From RUG760 sp045642205 (GTDB lineage Bacteria; Bacillota; Clostridia; Lachnospirales; Bianqueaceae), in the NCBI GenBank assembly GCA_045642205.1, contig JAZUIK010000063.1, positions 1 to 41,246 of the forward strand: a stretch of DNA of 41,246 nucleotides. Direction: 5' to 3'. Positions 39,582-41,246 of this stretch are shown piece by piece (within the stretch, counting starts at the first letter, position 1; every line of letters starts with the position of its first letter). The position numbers were made by a program, and so were the translations under genes. The notes under the pieces are model-generated. The model made no database searches. It was given only the letters and a program-made list of their open reading frames with translations, and was not told the origin of the DNA.

Positions 39582-40373
39582 ATGATCACGATTCAAAAGT
39601 ATGTGCGAGCTCAGAGTCTTGAAGAAGCCTGGGAGCTCAACCAGAAACGAAACAACCGTATCGTCGGTGGTATGCTCTGGATGAAGATGAGCCGCGGCTC
39701 CGTCTCCACTGCCATCGACCTTTGTGACCTTGGTCTGGATCAGATCGAAGAAACACCGGATGAATTTCAGATCGGAGCTATGGTCACCTTAAGAGCCATG
39801 GAGCTTCATGAAGGCCTGAACCAGTATTCTCAGGGCGTCATTGCAGATGCCGTCAAAGATATCGTCGGTGTACAGTTCCGTAATCTGGCAACCGTAGGCG
39901 GAAGTGTCTGGGGACGTTTCGGATTTTCCGATGTTCTCTCCGTCCTTCTTTCCATGGACACCTATGTTGAATTATATAAAGGCGGACTGATTCCCCTGAA
40001 GCAGTTTGCATCCATGCCCTATGACCGGGATATTCTTGTAAAGATCCATATCCGCAAGACTCCCGGAATCTTTGCTTACCGCACGATGCGTATTCAGCGC
40101 ACGGACTTCCCTGTCCTTACCTGTGCCACTTCCATTGTAAATGGAGAAGTCAATCAGGTTGTAGGTGCTCGTCCCGGCAGAGCCCAGCTCTTTGGCGATC
40201 CTGAAGGCATTTTGAAGGATGGCATCACCAAGGAATCCGCTGCCCTTTACGCAGCCTATGCCGCCAAGATGGTTCCCACTTTAGGAAACCTTCGCGGATC
40301 CGCTGCCTATCGCACCCACCTGGTCAAAGTTCTGACCGAAAGAAATCTGATGGAACTGGAGGCTAAACAGTAA
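39582..40373 (+). CDS. Xanthine-dehydrogenase-family FAD-binding subunit
   Basis: This 263-residue protein is the small FAD subunit of three-subunit molybdenum hydroxylases (XdhB/CoxM type). It shows an N-terminal FAD-contact loop (RIVGGMLWMKM), then FRNLATVGGSVWGR, matching the second FAD loop TIGGN. The C-terminal CO-dehydrogenase-flavoprotein domain covers about 170-255. It passes electrons from the Fe-S subunit to FAD and on to an acceptor. Its TAA overlaps the ATG of the next gene by one base. The substrate may be xanthine or another heterocycle; this is not resolved here. Confidence 0.92.
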   Translation: MITIQKYVRAQSLEEAWELNQKRNNRIVGGMLWMKMSRGSVSTAIDLCDLGLDQIEETPDEFQIGAMVTLRAMELHEGLNQYSQGVIADAVKDIVGVQFRNLATVGGSVWGRFGFSDVLSVLLSMDTYVELYKGGLIPLKQFASMPYDRDILVKIHIRKTPGIFAYRTMRIQRTDFPVLTCATSIVNGEVNQVVGARPGRAQLFGDPEGILKDGITKESAALYAAYAAKMVPTLGNLRGSAAYRTHLVKVLTERNLMELEAKQ

Positions 40374-40828
40374 TGGAGATCAAATTGACCCTGAATGGCA
40401 AAGTGATCACCGATGTGATCGATGCCGACATGCTTCTCATCGACTTTTTGAGAGCCCACAAATGCTACAGTGTAAAGCGCGGCTGTGAGACCTCCAACTG
40501 TGGTCTGTGTACTGTTCTGATGGATTCCCGTCCTGTTCTCTCCTGTTCTCTTCTGGCCGCAAGATGTGCCGGTCATACCATCCAGACTCTGGAAGGTCTT
40601 CAGGAAGAAGCCCAGGAGTTCATTGGCTTTATTGCTGACCAGGGTGCCGATCAGTGCGGCTTCTGTAATCCCGGATTCGTTATGAATACCATTGCCCTTC
40701 TCAGAGAGAATCCGGATCCCACCGATGATGAGATCCGTGCCTTCCTGAGCGGAAACCTGTGCCGCTGCTCCGGCTACGAAGGACAGCTCCGTGGTATCCG
40801 TAATTTCCTGAATAGTCGTAAGGGATAA
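40373..40828 (+). CDS. Xanthine-dehydrogenase-family 2Fe-2S subunit
   Basis: This 151-residue protein has two 2Fe-2S clusters. The N-terminal plant-ferredoxin-type cluster uses RGCETSNCGLC plus a downstream LSC. The C-terminal cluster uses QCGFCNPG and NLCRCSGY. It links the molybdopterin site to FAD. It overlaps the FAD subunit by one base and is followed 10 bases later by the molybdopterin subunit. Confidence 0.96.
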   Translation: MEIKLTLNGKVITDVIDADMLLIDFLRAHKCYSVKRGCETSNCGLCTVLMDSRPVLSCSLLAARCAGHTIQTLEGLQEEAQEFIGFIADQGADQCGFCNPGFVMNTIALLRENPDPTDDEIRAFLSGNLCRCSGYEGQLRGIRNFLNSRKG

Positions 40829-40838
40829 GGAGGAGAAT

Positions 40839-41246
40839 ATGCCGAACAATGAATTAAGGACCGTTGGAAAACCGATCCGTAAAAAAGATTCCCGTCAGCT
40901 CCTTCTGGGAAAGCCTGTATACACCCAGGACCTCGCTCCCGATGCCCTGGTCGTTAAGCTGCTGCGCTCTCCTCATGCAAACGCCATCGTTAAGAATATC
41001 AATACTGCCATCGCCAAGAAGGTTCCCGGTGTCGTAGATGTCTACACCTGGGAAGATGTACCGAAGCAGCGCTATGCCATTGCCGGTCAGACCTTCCCCG
41101 AGCCCTCACCTTACGATCGACTGATCCTGGATCAGCACGTTCGTTTTATCGGTGATCCTGTTGCCATCATTGCTGCTGAAAATGAAAAGGCTGCTCTGAA
41201 GGCCATGAAGCTGATCAAGGTAGAGTATGAGGTACTGGAAGCGGTT
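40839..41246 (+). CDS. Xanthine-dehydrogenase-family molybdopterin-binding subunit, N-terminal part (cut by window edge)
   Basis: 136 codons are visible from the ATG at 40839 (AAGGAGGAG upstream) to the window end. The pattern is that of the aldehyde oxidase/xanthine dehydrogenase a/b hammerhead domain: RKKDSRQLLLGKPVYTQD, LLRSPHANAIVKNIN, VPGVVDVYTWEDVP and VRFIGDPVAIIAAENE. The catalytic Mo-binding part, needed to judge substrate or selenium dependence, lies beyond the window. Confidence 0.94.
   Translation, partial: MPNNELRTVGKPIRKKDSRQLLLGKPVYTQDLAPDALVVKLLRSPHANAIVKNINTAIAKKVPGVVDVYTWEDVPKQRYAIAGQTFPEPSPYDRLILDQHVRFIGDPVAIIAAENEKAALKAMKLIKVEYEVLEAV

Noticed and set aside
1..41246. CRISPR array, prophage, insertion sequence or toxin-antitoxin pair
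   Set aside because: No regularly spaced repeats, transposase or phage structural genes, or small paired toxin-antitoxin-like genes could be recognised.

Overview
This window looks like chromosome from a low-to-mid GC anaerobic Firmicute, most likely a clostridial (Lachnospiraceae-like) bacterium. The reasons are strong AGGAGG-type ribosome binding sites, consensus sigma-A promoters, a SufCBDSU iron-sulfur operon with SufU, reverse rubrerythrin beside a PerR-type regulator, pta-ackA, an EF-G-like GTPase, a rpmE/DUF1385/prmC/prfA block and a DUF6062-type gene. No phage, insertion sequence or CRISPR array is visible. The species assignment is inference.

Layout. 1-130 holds the tail of a metallophosphoesterase. 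241-576 is a four-gene tRNA operon on the minus strand (Glu, a CAU tRNA, Met, Gly) with a consensus promoter. 719-4725 is a MarR-controlled heterodimeric ABC exporter operon whose promoter carries three tandem 21-bp palindromic operator units. 4920-13870 is an oligopeptide-importer operon (oppA-B-C-D-F plus a DUF3899-like membrane protein). Four of its five Opp subunits are unusually large: OppD carries about 380 extra residues, OppC about 200 extra extracytoplasmic residues, OppF about 50, and OppA has 854 residues. 14474-15478 is perR-reverse rubrerythrin. 15631-16388 is yceD-rpmF. 16511-18871 is pta-ackA, with ackA interrupted by one in-frame TAA.

19039-19767 is a DUF6062-type protein with a duplicated CxxC/CxxH module. 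19834-20452 is a decayed glycoside hydrolase family 2 remnant. Then come a MATE transporter, an EF-G-like factor, prfA-prmC-DUF1385, rpmE, a flavin reductase-like protein and sufCBDSU (29023-33956). An NCS2 purine permease follows at 34235-35644.

The right end is a molybdoenzyme region. A divergent promoter pair with a perfect palindrome over both -35 boxes separates a xanthine-dehydrogenase-family operon (FAD, 2Fe-2S and molybdopterin subunits, the last cut by the window edge) from a FecBCD-type ABC importer and a fused ModE-HTH/MocA-like protein. I infer that this importer may supply molybdate or tungstate (MolBCA-like), that the fusion protein senses Mo and/or matures the cofactor, and that the NCS2 permease may bring in purines for the dehydrogenase.

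The most unusual items are the co-expanded Opp transporter, the ModE-MocA fusion with its importer and shared operator, the tandem MarR operator array, and the single nonsense codon in ackA. I did not find a clear new defence or mobile system.
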